Source of the DNA: Peribacillus cavernae
GTDB taxonomy: Bacteria; Bacillota; Bacilli; Bacillales; DSM-1321
Direction of reading: 5' to 3'
Assembly (NCBI RefSeq): GCF_003989135.1
Contig: NZ_RYZZ01000016.1
Location: 47,396-111,395, forward strand
Length of the DNA: 64,000 bases
Made by a program: the position numbers and the translations under genes
The notes under the pieces: generated by a model
Told to the model about the DNA's origin: nothing
Seen by the model: the letters and a program-made list of their open reading frames with translations, nothing else
Database searches by the model: none
Shown here: positions 8,007 to 16,200 of the stretch, piece by piece
How positions within the stretch are numbered: position 1 is the stretch's first letter
How the letters are laid out: the number at the start of each line of letters is the position of its first letter

Positions 8007-10142
8007 CTAGCTGTTATCGATTTGTTCAGAGGCAGCTTGCTCGGAAGGCTTTTTCTTTGCCCGTTCTTTTTTCAACTCAAAATAGGTATCCATAACCTGT
8101 TCGGCAATTTCTTTATTCATTGAATGTGCTGGCTGCCCTTGGTAAGCCCATGGAACAACGGTCGCAAAAGCAACTTCCGGGTCATTGTACGGTGCATATC
8201 CGACAAGTGATTGGTTGATTGTAGGTTCCGGTTCACTGTATTTCTTACGGTTCGGGCCATCATAAAATGCCTCCGCGGTACCTGTCTTTCCGGCCGGTTT
8301 ATAACTCTTGCCTCCAAAGGAGCTAAAAGCTGTACCGCCATTCTCCTGCATAACGCGTCTAAAACCTTCCTGTACCTGGCCAATTTCATTTTCCGACATA
8401 GGCAGTCTATTTAATACGGTAGGCTCAATTTGCTGCATGACAGGGCCAATTGTTTCGTTATTATCAAGCGGCTGGCGGATTTCCTTGACAATATGCGGCT
8501 CCATGCGGTTACCGCCATTGGCGATGGTCGATACATATTGTACCAGCTGCATCGGTGTATACGTATCATATTGCCCGATTGAAAGGTAAAGAAGTTTACC
8601 AGGAGATGTTTCTGAACCTTTAAATCCTGCCATTTCATTCGGAAGATCTATGCCGGTACGGACCCCAAGCCCGAATTGAGCATAACTATCACGCATCGTG
8701 TTGAAGGCTTTCGGATCAATATCCAGTGGTTTGTTAGCTATATAATTGCCCCCCCCGATCTTAATCGCAATCCTGCCCATGTATACGTTTGATGATTTCT
8801 TCAGCGCATTGATATCATTGAGCAATCCATAATCCCGGACAGAGTTAAAGTCCGGTGTACCTTTAATTCGTAACGTTTGATCATTAAGCACGGTTCCGGG
8901 AGAAATGACCCCTGTTTCGTATCCTGTCAGCACAGTCGCTCCCTTAACCGATGACCCCATCGTATAGGAAGTCGTAATATTGCCAAGTGCGAAGTCTTCA
9001 GTCGTCCGCTGACCCGTTTTCTCATCCCACTTAAGCTGTTTGCCGGCCATTGCCAGAATCTCTCCGGTCTTGGGGTTCATCATGACAATGAAGGCGCGGT
9101 CAAGCAGTCCCGTATTGCCTCTTGCCTTTGTTTTCTCAAGTTCCTTTTCAATGATCTTTTCGGCCGCGAGCTGTAGCTCCATATCGATGGTCAGGACAAG
9201 GTCTTTGCCCCGCTCGCCTTTAGCAACTTCGACGGTTTTTGTGATATTGCCTGCTTTATCTTTGTACGTCTTCGCTTTTGCCTTTTGACCATGTAGGATA
9301 TCTTCGTATTCAGCTTCAATATAGCTTTTCCCCACCCGGTCATTCCTGCTGTAATCCCTGGCCAGAAAATAATCAAGACTTTCTTTCGGCAGCCCTTCTT
9401 CAGAAGATGAAACTTTGCCAAGAACTGATTTCAAGGTACTATTATACGTATAGAAACGATCCCAGTCTGTCGTAACATCGACACCGGGAAGGGAAGCAAG
9501 ATTTTCGCTTACCCGTGCAAATTCCTCTTTTGTCACATCTTTGTTTTTGATGATTTGCGGAACCAGCTCCATGCCGCTGTTGAACTCACGGAAAATTGCC
9601 AGTACTTCAAGCTCGTCCTTTGTAAATTCATTGATTTCTTCATCAGTTATCCGCTTTAGCTGGACCTCGTATAAATATTTCTCAGGCTTCTTTTCTTCTT
9701 CAACCAGTTTTTTATCTTTTTTGGTAATTTTCGCTTCGGCCCGCTTAGGGTTTTTTAAAATCCAAAAATCCTTCCGATCGCGTTCGGCAATCTTATCGGG
9801 CTTTTTATCAATCAGCTCTGCCAATTTCTCAGCTGTCTTAAGCATATCCTTCGGTTTCGTTCCCTGGTATCTCGTGTATGTAATCGCATCAAGAGGAACA
9901 TTATCGACCATGACCTTTAAATTCCGGTCGTACATTTTTCCGCGCGGCACCGGACTGTTAACCGGCACTTCTTCCTTCCTGTCCAATTCCCGCTTGTAAT
10001 CATCACCGTAAACAATCTGCACGACGCCAAGTCTCAGGATTAACACGGAAAATAACACAAACACTAAAAAGAAAAGCAAATTCAATCGAAAAGGAACATG
10101 CGTCTTTTTCTTTTTTTCGTTATTCACTATCAAGCCACACAT
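8007..10142 (-). CDS. pbpA: Class B penicillin-binding protein (PBP2/PbpA type)
   Basis: A 711-residue transpeptidase with an N-terminal membrane anchor (about residues 18-42), a dimerisation/pedestal domain, and a C-terminal transpeptidase domain. The active-site motifs are SSVK (397-400, acylated serine 397), SSN (451-453 region) and KTGTA (619-623). It cross-links peptidoglycan on the outer face; B. subtilis PbpA acts in cylindrical wall growth and spore outgrowth. The exact start is uncertain: ATG 10142 has GAGG too close, while TTG 10133 has it nine bases upstream. It precedes the pst operon, as in B. subtilis. Confidence 0.94.
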   Translation of the reverse strand: MCGLIVNNEKKKKTHVPFRLNLLFFLVFVLFSVLILRLGVVQIVYGDDYKRELDRKEEVPVNSPVPRGKMYDRNLKVMVDNVPLDAITYTRYQGTKPKDMLKTAEKLAELIDKKPDKIAERDRKDFWILKNPKRAEAKITKKDKKLVEEEKKPEKYLYEVQLKRITDEEINEFTKDELEVLAIFREFNSGMELVPQIIKNKDVTKEEFARVSENLASLPGVDVTTDWDRFYTYNSTLKSVLGKVSSSEEGLPKESLDYFLARDYSRNDRVGKSYIEAEYEDILHGQKAKAKTYKDKAGNITKTVEVAKGERGKDLVLTIDMELQLAAEKIIEKELEKTKARGNTGLLDRAFIVMMNPKTGEILAMAGKQLKWDEKTGQRTTEDFALGNITTSYTMGSSVKGATVLTGYETGVISPGTVLNDQTLRIKGTPDFNSVRDYGLLNDINALKKSSNVYMGRIAIKIGGGNYIANKPLDIDPKAFNTMRDSYAQFGLGVRTGIDLPNEMAGFKGSETSPGKLLYLSIGQYDTYTPMQLVQYVSTIANGGNRMEPHIVKEIRQPLDNNETIGPVMQQIEPTVLNRLPMSENEIGQVQEGFRRVMQENGGTAFSSFGGKSYKPAGKTGTAEAFYDGPNRKKYSEPEPTINQSLVGYAPYNDPEVAFATVVPWAYQGQPAHSMNKEIAEQVMDTYFELKKERAKKKPSEQAASEQIDNS

Positions 10143-10221
10143 CCTCGTTTAGTATTCATCCACCATCTATTTTATAGAAAGATGTTACTTTTTTCTACCT
10201 TTATATACCTTATTTGAGCAG

Positions 10222-10249
10222 AAAAAAAAGAGGATTGTTTCCATCCCCT
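10222..10249 (-). terminator. Terminator of the MFS transporter gene
   Basis: The arms AGGGGAT and ATCCTCT (10243-10249 and 10229-10235) pair with one G-U, followed by eight T on the minus strand. The hairpin overlaps the stop codon. Confidence 0.7.
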
Positions 10250-11472
10250 TAAACGGCCCTGTGAGCGGTGTTTATTTTTCTGACAAAAAGCGATATGCAC
10301 AGATGACCCGCACCAATGATCAGTAAAAACAGCGGCAGGCTTTCCTCTGGATCAAATAGTGTGACTGCAGCGATAAATCCGAGAATGGAAACGATGCGCC
10401 CAAAATGGGTGAATACTTCACGCACGACAATATATTCAATCCTCATTTCTGCTGCATTCCAGGCAGTGCCAATGATATCATAAGTCATTGATACATAAGG
10501 AACGAGCAGGAGCGGATATGCGATTGCAATCGTACCGGCATAGATAAGCAACTTCCCATAGCTTATATCAACCGCGATCAAAAATACTCCAATATACAAC
10601 AGCACTCCTCCTATAAGGATTGCCTTTTTCCTCATAGGCTGCTTTATGTAACGCGAAGCAAGATAATAAGCGACAAAAGAAATCGCAGAGTTAATCAAGC
10701 CGAAGTTTCCGATTGCCATTTCGCTTCCCGTTTTAATGAAAACAAAAATTGAAACGACAAACATGAACGTCCCTTCCCTTAATCCTTGAAAGAAATTGGC
10801 ATACGTGATCATCCGCCAATTATGATTATTGCCTCGTTCTTTCCAAATTCTCATAAACGAATATTTACCGCTGGCAGGCCTTCTGTTCAGAGAAAAGCTC
10901 AAAATAACTGCGATAAAAAATAAAAAAAGCGAAATGCCAAATACAATCGAATAGCCGGAATACTTTGTAAGACGGGAAATGATAAATCCTGCCAGGACAG
11001 GGCCAATCATTCCGCCAAACGAGGACAGGATTCCCAGAAATCCATTGAAAAAGTCCCTTGTCTCAGGTTCAGTAATCTCAAACGTCAAAACATTGAACGC
11101 AAGCCAGTAAAATCCATAGCCCACGCCAAGCAACCCGCCAAGCAGGACAATAAAATCTGTTGCTCTTGTTCCTACTAACAGGACACACAAGTAAAAGGCA
11201 GACAAAAAGATAACGCCAAGCCTTAAAACGATGATCCTATCGACTTTTTTCGCCAGCCGTCCGGCCAGAATAAATGTAAGCGGCTGAAAAAGAACAATTG
11301 ATAAATTATAAATGCCGATATCAAGGAATTCACCCGATTGCTTCCAAAGATAGACATTCACAAAGGTGTTAGACAGCGCGATGCTGAGGCTGTACAGTCC
11401 ACCGATCAAAAGCAGCAGATGTAAATCTTTCTTTACTTCCACTTCTCCGATCCATTTTTTTAAAATGCCCAT
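10249..11472 (-). CDS. yqgE: MFS transporter (YqgE type)
   Basis: A protein of about 407 residues with 10-12 hydrophobic helices and the MFS loop feature GRLAKKVDR between early helices. The substrate cannot be told from sequence. I chose ATG 11472 (MGILKKWIGEVEVKK) because GGGAGAGG lies upstream; the frame extends 17 codons further without a ribosome site. It lies between the penicillin-binding protein gene and sodA, as yqgE does in B. subtilis. It has a long upstream region containing a phased repeat array. Confidence 0.85.
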   Translation of the reverse strand: MGILKKWIGEVEVKKDLHLLLLIGGLYSLSIALSNTFVNVYLWKQSGEFLDIGIYNLSIVLFQPLTFILAGRLAKKVDRIIVLRLGVIFLSAFYLCVLLVGTRATDFIVLLGGLLGVGYGFYWLAFNVLTFEITEPETRDFFNGFLGILSSFGGMIGPVLAGFIISRLTKYSGYSIVFGISLFLFFIAVILSFSLNRRPASGKYSFMRIWKERGNNHNWRMITYANFFQGLREGTFMFVVSIFVFIKTGSEMAIGNFGLINSAISFVAYYLASRYIKQPMRKKAILIGGVLLYIGVFLIAVDISYGKLLIYAGTIAIAYPLLLVPYVSMTYDIIGTAWNAAEMRIEYIVVREVFTHFGRIVSILGFIAAVTLFDPEESLPLFLLIIGAGHLCISLFVRKINTAHRAV

Positions 11473-11732
11473 TGTGTACCTCTCCCTTTCATTCAAACAT
11501 AGTGTTTGATGAAACAAGGGCATTTATTCGAAAAGCAGGAGCTGCGCTCATCGCAGAGAAAACTTCAAGGAAGAGGTCTAATTTACATGTATATCCCTCT
11601 CCAATACATTAAACGGCATATATTTCAAAAGGTATGTTTACAATAGGTGATTTAACCTGATTCATGTTGTTCTAGCTGAATTTCCCCTGAAAGCTCAGCT
11701 GTATTGGACATTCGAAGAGGGGCATTACACTG
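11473..11732. other. Intergenic region upstream of the MFS transporter gene
   Basis: About 260 AT-rich bases without a convincing reading frame, terminator or recognisable promoter. It is bounded on the right by the ATTnAAGCG array. Confidence 0.4.
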
Positions 11733-11850
11733 ATTCAAGTAAAAAAAACCTTCATTTAAGCGAAAAAACGGATAATTAAGCGATAATAACGTGGATTCAA
11801 GCGGAAAAACAACTAATTAAGCGAAAACTGTTTTTATTTAAGCGAAAGAC
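11733..11850 (+). repeat. Six-copy phased array of ATTnAAGCG(A/G)AAA
   Basis: Six direct repeats of ATT(C/T/A)AAG(C)G followed by A-runs have their central G at 11739, 11760, 11780, 11801, 11821 and 11842, so the spacing alternates 21, 20, 21, 20, 21. This is very close to two helical turns. The array lies between the sodA terminator and the MFS gene. The first copy is degenerate (AAGTAAAA). Confidence 0.8.
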
Positions 11851-11886
11851 TGCGCTCTTAGCCTAGGCATCAATTTACCAAGCCAT

Positions 11887-11916
11887 AAAAAAACAGGAAC
11901 CCCTCAAGGATTCCTG
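11887..11916 (-). terminator. Terminator of sodA
   Basis: On the minus strand CAGGAATCC pairs with GGG-TTCCTG (6 Watson-Crick pairs plus 3 inner pairs) and is followed by TTTTTTT. It lies just after the sodA stop codon. Confidence 0.8.
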
Positions 11917-11939
11917 CTCTTTGCTGAAGAAATTCAGCA

Positions 11940-12548
11940 TTATTTTGCTGCGCTGTAGCGCTTTGAAACCTCGTCCCAGTTTACAACATTCCAGAAAGAG
12001 TTGATGTATTCTGGACGGCGGTTTTGATAGTTCAAGTAGTAAGCATGCTCCCAAACGTCCAGGCCAAGTACTGGAGTCTTGCCTTCCATCAAAGGAGAAT
12101 CCTGGTTTGGTGTACTTGTTACTTCTAATTCGCCATTATTGACGACAAGCCAAGCCCAGCCGGAGCCGAAGCGAGTTGTAGCTGCTTTTGCAAAATCTTC
12201 TTTAAAGCTGTCGAAGCTGCCAAACTTTGTAGTGATCGCATCAGCTAATTCACCAGTCGGCTGTCCGCCGCCATTAGGAGAAAGAAGCTGCCAGAATAAA
12301 GAGTGGTTTGCATGTCCGCCGCCATTGTTGCGTACAGCAGTACGTGCAGATGCAGAAACAGCATCCAGATTGGAGATTACTTCTTCAACGCTTTTGCCAA
12401 GAAGCTCTTCGTTGCCTTCTAACGCATTGTTCAGGTTCGTTACATAAGTGTTGTGATGTTTAGTGTGGTGAATATTCATTGTTTCTTTGTCGATGCTTGG
12501 TTCTAAAGCATCGTACGCGTAAGGTAATTGTGGAAGTTCAAATGCCAT
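11940..12548 (-). CDS. sodA: Superoxide dismutase, Mn type
   Basis: A 202-residue cytoplasmic enzyme that dismutates superoxide. Metal ligands lie in [10 protein letters not shown] (N-terminal histidine), [11 protein letters not shown] (second histidine) and [18 protein letters not shown] (aspartate and histidine), all intact. The G-G residues (NGGGQPTG) and Q in the active site fit a manganese form. GGAGG lies upstream of ATG 12548. It has its own terminator and follows the DUF456 gene. Confidence 0.97.
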   Translation of the reverse strand: MAFELPQLPYAYDALEPSIDKETMNIHHTKHHNTYVTNLNNALEGNEELLGKSVEEVISNLDAVSASARTAVRNNGGGHANHSLFWQLLSPNGGGQPTGELADAITTKFGSFDSFKEDFAKAATTRFGSGWAWLVVNNGELEVTSTPNQDSPLMEGKTPVLGLDVWEHAYYLNYQNRRPEYINSFWNVVNWDEVSKRYSAAK

Positions 12549-12692
12549 GATAAATTCCTCCTTATGTAAAATGATTTACAGGCTTTAGAAAATGCTAGAA
12601 ATTTCTTAGAATTTCCTGACACTTCTAAAACTCGCTACCTTTAGACTATCAAAGATTGTATTCTGTTTCAAACGTTATGCTTCCTTTTTTTT

Positions 12693-13178
12693 CTACAGCA
12701 GCACGACCAGTAAAAAGTAACCTACCATAAACAGTTGAATGAGCGCCTTTGTAACGACACTGCTGATAAACCCAATCACTGAGCCGAATCCGATTTTCGA
12801 AGCCGTTACCAGATCTTTTTTATGAACGATCATCTCAGCAAGAATCGCTCCTATAAAAGGGCCGATGATAATCCCGAATGCCGGAATTATAAAAGGGCCT
12901 GCCAGTATGCCGATCGTACTTCCCCAAATGCCCGCCTTCGAGCCACCGTATTTCTTGATCCCGAACATGTTCGCGACATAGTCCGCTGTAAACAGCAGGA
13001 TCACAAGGAGGATTTGAATCACCCAGAATATCCAGTTGAATTGCTCGAACGTAAAGAGGAAACCATACAACAAGATACCTCCGAAAATGAACAAAACACT
13101 TGGAATGATCGGAAATACCAGCCCGATAAAACCAATGATGATCATGATTGCGATTAATACCCAATAAATTGTTTCCAA
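12693..13178 (-). CDS. yqgC: DUF456 family membrane protein (YqgC)
   Basis: A 161-residue, almost entirely hydrophobic protein with about four to five membrane helices. The central hydrophilic stretch DYVANMFGIKKYGGSKAGIWGSTIG and the glycine-rich helix GPFIGAILAEMIVHK are typical of DUF456; I give the core GSKAGIWG. It starts at a TTG at 13178 with GGAGGAG upstream. The function is unknown. Neighbourhood with sodA is conserved in B. subtilis. Confidence 0.86.
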   Translation of the reverse strand: METIYWVLIAIMIIIGFIGLVFPIIPSVLFIFGGILLYGFLFTFEQFNWIFWVIQILLVILLFTADYVANMFGIKKYGGSKAGIWGSTIGILAGPFIIPAFGIIIGPFIGAILAEMIVHKKDLVTASKIGFGSVIGFISSVVTKALIQLFMVGYFLLVVLL

Positions 13179-13312
13179 ACTGCTCCTCCTTTCCTCTTTT
13201 GAAGTGTTCTATTTTCAAATGATAGGATGGATATCTTTATTTCCATACGATTGAAACGATAAAAAGTTACATATAGGTAAGATATCCAATTTCGAACAGT
13301 ATCAAACTTCAG

Positions 13313-14044
13313 TTATCGACAATCTCCTATAATAGTTTTGGATAGTTTGACAGCATGTGCCTCGATTTTCTCGAGGTTTGTGACCAGGTCCACCAAATTA
13401 ATTTCCCCTTGACCGCCATTCATACGGAAAACTCGCTCCCTCCGCAGCATCCTTTCCGTTTTACCGAGGATATCTTTGTTTTCGACTATTTCTTTTGCCT
13501 GTTCAAGATCATAATGGTCAAAAGCGATGATTGCCTGGTCAACCGTATCAATTGTCATCTGGAATACCTCTTTTAGATCGGAAAGCCAAGGGTCCGTCGG
13601 GACGGCTTTATGTGAAAATGGATGTTCCACTAAGTCGATGATATTTTCAAAGCGATCCCCGATTTTTTCAATTTCACGCACTGTATCAATAAGCATTACA
13701 TATTTCGCGGCTTCTTTCTTTGAGAAATCTATAGTCGATATTCGTACCAGATAATCGCTTACTTTTTCATCCAGACTGTTAATAGCACCCTTAAACTGTA
13801 AAGCGGTTTCTCTATGTTTATTACTATTTGTTAATAGATACTGCAATAACTCATTCAAGCCTTTGACAGATAAATAACCCATTTTAATGATTTCTTCCTT
13901 GGCCTGTCCAAGCGCTATCGATGGTGATTGTTCCATAGAGATCGCAGCTAAATGCCGCGAGTTGCCTTCTTTTAGCGAATCATCCCCTGGAATAAGCTTT
14001 GTTACAGCTTTAGCCAGTATTGTGATAAAAGGATACCTGCCCAT
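13313..14044 (-). CDS. Stand-alone PhoU-domain protein, like the tail of Na/Pi cotransporters
   Basis: A 243-residue soluble protein. The first 50 residues (LAKAVTKLIPGDDS ... MEQSPSIALGQAKEEI) match, from memory, the linker after the last membrane helix of NptA/YqeW-type Na/phosphate cotransporters. Residues 55-240 form PhoU-like helices with EIEKIGDRFENI and LEKIEAHAVKL. The membrane part is absent: the frame upstream encodes no helices, while AAGGGG supports ATG 14044. It may be a split-off domain that works with the truncated cotransporter at 49970, or a decayed remnant. Confidence 0.75.
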   Translation of the reverse strand: MGRYPFITILAKAVTKLIPGDDSLKEGNSRHLAAISMEQSPSIALGQAKEEIIKMGYLSVKGLNELLQYLLTNSNKHRETALQFKGAINSLDEKVSDYLVRISTIDFSKKEAAKYVMLIDTVREIEKIGDRFENIIDLVEHPFSHKAVPTDPWLSDLKEVFQMTIDTVDQAIIAFDHYDLEQAKEIVENKDILGKTERMLRRERVFRMNGGQGEINLVDLVTNLEKIEAHAVKLSKTIIGDCR

Positions 14045-14260
14045 AGTTTCAACCCCTTGAATATAGCAAGAAATCCTCCCTGCCTAAGTCCATCCTTTTT
14101 AATTATGATGATGAAATGAAATTTGTGTAAAGGAGTTTGCTCTAATATTTACATTAGCTTAACAATTCAGCGGAAAAACGCGAGAATACAAAAAGTTGTT
14201 TTATTGATAAGTGATAGATAGAATAAACTATATGATTTTAATATAAAGGTGTTGTCGACA

Positions 14261-15028
14261 ATGAATATTTTTAAACAATTGATTGTAAGCTTGTATTCGC
14301 CAAAGGATATTGCAACGTTTCGCAATCAGGGCATCGGAAAGACGATTGCTTTTGTGTTTTTACTGACATTAATTTCAGTCATTCCAGCTGCTTATCATTT
14401 TAGCTCAACCGTCAATAGCGGAATACAGGCATTCGCGGAAACGATAAAAGGGGAATTGCCCGCTTTTGAGATCAGCAATGGTACGCTGACCTCAGAAGCA
14501 GATGAGCCGGTCATCGTTAATAAAGAGGGCTTTCAGATTGTTTTGGATGATACCGGGAAATGGAAAAGCAGCGATATCGCTGCCCAGACTGAAAACGGTA
14601 TAGGGTTATTGAAGAATGATCTTGTGTTTGTCACGGCAGGCCAAGCGCAGTCCAACCCCTATTCAATATTGGAAGGTTTCTCAATCACAAGCAAAGACAT
14701 CGATAAATTCCTTGATTCTGCAGATTCTGCTTTAGTGATTGTGCTGCCGATTATTGTTGTCATGATGTATCTATTCACGGCTGCTTTGAATTTCATCAAG
14801 ATTTCATTTCTGGCGTTGTTTGGATTGGTCTTTAAAAATGTTTTGCAGAAACCTATCTCATACCGCCATTCGTGGAGATTGACAGCCTACTCGATTACAC
14901 TGCCGGCGATCTTCTTTACAATCATGGATGCCTTCGAAGCATATGTTCCCTTTGGAATCTTGATTAGCTGGTTTGTTTCCTTGATTATGCTTTATCTCGC
15001 TATAAAAGAAATTCCGAAAAGTGAATAG
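14261..15028 (+). CDS. yqgB: DUF1189 family membrane protein (YqgB)
   Basis: A 255-residue protein with one N-terminal helix (about 26-46), a large extracellular region (about 50-155), and three to four C-terminal helices. This architecture and the start NIFKQLIVSLYSPKDIA are typical of DUF1189. ATG 14261 is preferred over GTG 14249 because AAAGGTG lies nine bases upstream. The role is unknown. The left end of a 350-bp inverted-repeat element begins at its stop codon. Confidence 0.85.
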   Translation: MNIFKQLIVSLYSPKDIATFRNQGIGKTIAFVFLLTLISVIPAAYHFSSTVNSGIQAFAETIKGELPAFEISNGTLTSEADEPVIVNKEGFQIVLDDTGKWKSSDIAAQTENGIGLLKNDLVFVTAGQAQSNPYSILEGFSITSKDIDKFLDSADSALVIVLPIIVVMMYLFTAALNFIKISFLALFGLVFKNVLQKPISYRHSWRLTAYSITLPAIFFTIMDAFEAYVPFGILISWFVSLIMLYLAIKEIPKSE

Positions 15029-15377
15029 CTAAATAAGAGACATGCCCAATTTAGTAAGTAGTTCCGATAATGTGGAGAAACAGTAGGAATAGTATAGGAA
15101 ATCGAGTATGAAATCGTGGGTTTATCGGGTTTTATGTAAAAGAACCTGATAAGTTTAAATGAGCTAAATCCAAAGAACCCTTCTTTTTTATTTATAGGGG
15201 CTTTATTTGAATAAATCATTAAAAAAGATTAACGCTCAGAGATTTGCTGAGCGTTTTTTAGTGCTAATTACTTTGTGATTTTATACCGTGAATTGCATGC
15301 TATTTAATTTGTTATTTGAGGTTTTCTCCACAAAAACGGAACTACTTACCAATTTAGGGCTGCCTCTTATTTTATGC
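15028..15377. mobile_element. Possible MITE-like element with ~55-bp terminal inverted repeats
   Basis: The left end (15028-15083) and the reverse complement of the right end (15322-15377) share AAATAAGAG, GCCC, GTAAGTAGTTCCG and TGTGGAGAAA in order, with few mismatches over about 55 bp. The inner 240 bp are AT-rich and encode no transposase. A terminator hairpin lies at 15231-15259. No target duplication could be defined, so mobility is inference. Confidence 0.5.
15221..15259. terminator. Bidirectional terminator inside the inverted-repeat element
   Basis: A 9-bp stem (AACGCTCAG 15231-15239 with CTGAGCGTT 15247-15255) is flanked by A6 on the left and T6 on the right, so it can end transcripts from both the DUF1189 gene and the remnant on the other strand. 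Confidence 0.75.
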
Positions 15378-15655
15378 TTTTAATTGTTCCGTTTGATGTG
15401 TTAAAACACCGGATAATTCATGAAGTTTTGCGCCGATCTCATAGGTGTCCTTTATTTACGCGCCTGTTCATACGAGTTTGAAAGCATTTGCTCGGCACTT
15501 GCGCTTGTTTGCTGTGAAAGGAAACATACTTTTCGGTGGCCTGCTCCATTTCAGGTAAGGAATTATGTAAATCTTTCAGGATATCCTCTATTTGATGTAG
15601 CTGATCCGTTACAAGCTGTAAAGGTTTCGTAACTTTTTTATAAAGGTGTGCCCAA
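15372..15655 (-). pseudogene. Frameshifted remnant of a coiled-coil protein
   Basis: The minus strand reads VTKPLQLVTDQLHQIEDILKD and on to SFHSKQ, then continues in a second frame as TSASAEQMLSNSYEQAR, then in a third as IKDTYEIGAKLHELSGVLTHQ and a stop at 15372. Each piece is heptad-like and hydrophilic, so together they look like the C-terminal coiled coil of one gene with two frameshifts and no visible start. The parent family is unknown to me. The right end of the inverted-repeat element covers its stop. Confidence 0.45.
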
Positions 15656-15720
15656 TTTTAGGCATATTATTAATTTCCGATCCATATATATGGAGTAAGA
15701 CAATCATGGGAGTTGAAAAA

Positions 15721-16050
15721 ATGAAACGGTTCCTGCTTTTTCTTACTGTATGTTTCATTGGATTCATCATTTATTTTGATTTAACGACGGGCACACTTCC
15801 GGCGTTCGGAGCAGAAGCAAGGCAGGCTGCGAAACCATATCCAGAACAAACCGAAAAAGCGTCAATCCCATATACAGATGCTATTGTTAAACCCGGCGAT
15901 ACCTTGCTAACGATCATTGAAAAAGAAAAAGGCGGCCAGAATGTTTCTATAGAAATTGTTATTGAGGATTTCCAAGAATTGAATAAGGGACTGAAGCCGG
16001 AAGAAATGCAAATCGGGAAAACTTATAAGATTCCATCTTATAAAAAATAG
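15721..16050 (+). CDS. yqfZ: LysM-domain protein (YqfZ type)
   Basis: A 109-residue secreted or membrane-anchored protein: hydrophobic segment at about residues 3-22, then a short linker, then a LysM domain (IVKPGDTLLTIIEKEKGG ... IGKTYKIPSY). LysM binds peptidoglycan. ATG 15721 has GGGAG eight bases upstream; ATG 15706 is an alternative. Position directly upstream of ispG matches yqfZ of B. subtilis. Confidence 0.8.
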   Translation: MKRFLLFLTVCFIGFIIYFDLTTGTLPAFGAEARQAAKPYPEQTEKASIPYTDAIVKPGDTLLTIIEKEKGGQNVSIEIVIEDFQELNKGLKPEEMQIGKTYKIPSYKK

Positions 16051-16101
16051 CAGAGCAGGTAGAGCAACCGTTGATGTCAGCACTGAGTAAAATTCTAATC
16101 C

Positions 16102-16134
16102 TTGTCAATTACAGTCTAACATTGATACAATGTT
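16102..16134 (+). promoter_or_regulatory. Promoter of ispG with overlapping palindrome
   Basis: TTGTCA (16102-16107) and TACAAT (16126-16131) form a SigA-like promoter with an 18-base spacer. A perfect 7-bp palindrome AACATTG-ATA-CAATGTT (16118-16134) covers the -10 region and could be a repressor site. Confidence 0.5.
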
Positions 16135-16200
16135 GTAGTGATGACATAAAAGGATAGTCATCAACTGAATTTGATTTTTTCCTAAAGGAGAGAATTCCAC

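Noticed and set aside
11733..11850. Phased AAGCG array considered as a CRISPR or iteron origin
   Set aside because: The motif is too short and degenerate for CRISPR; no replication initiator gene is nearby and the context is core chromosome.
12822..13157. Plus-strand frame opposite the DUF456 gene
   Set aside because: Composition is highly charged and is the antisense shadow of a membrane protein; no start signal.
15028..15377. Complete insertion sequence
   Set aside because: The interior is too short and has no transposase frame on either strand.
15420..15632. Plus-strand frame in the yqgB-yqfZ interval
   Set aside because: The minus strand here reads as a decayed coiled-coil protein; the plus frame has no ribosome site.
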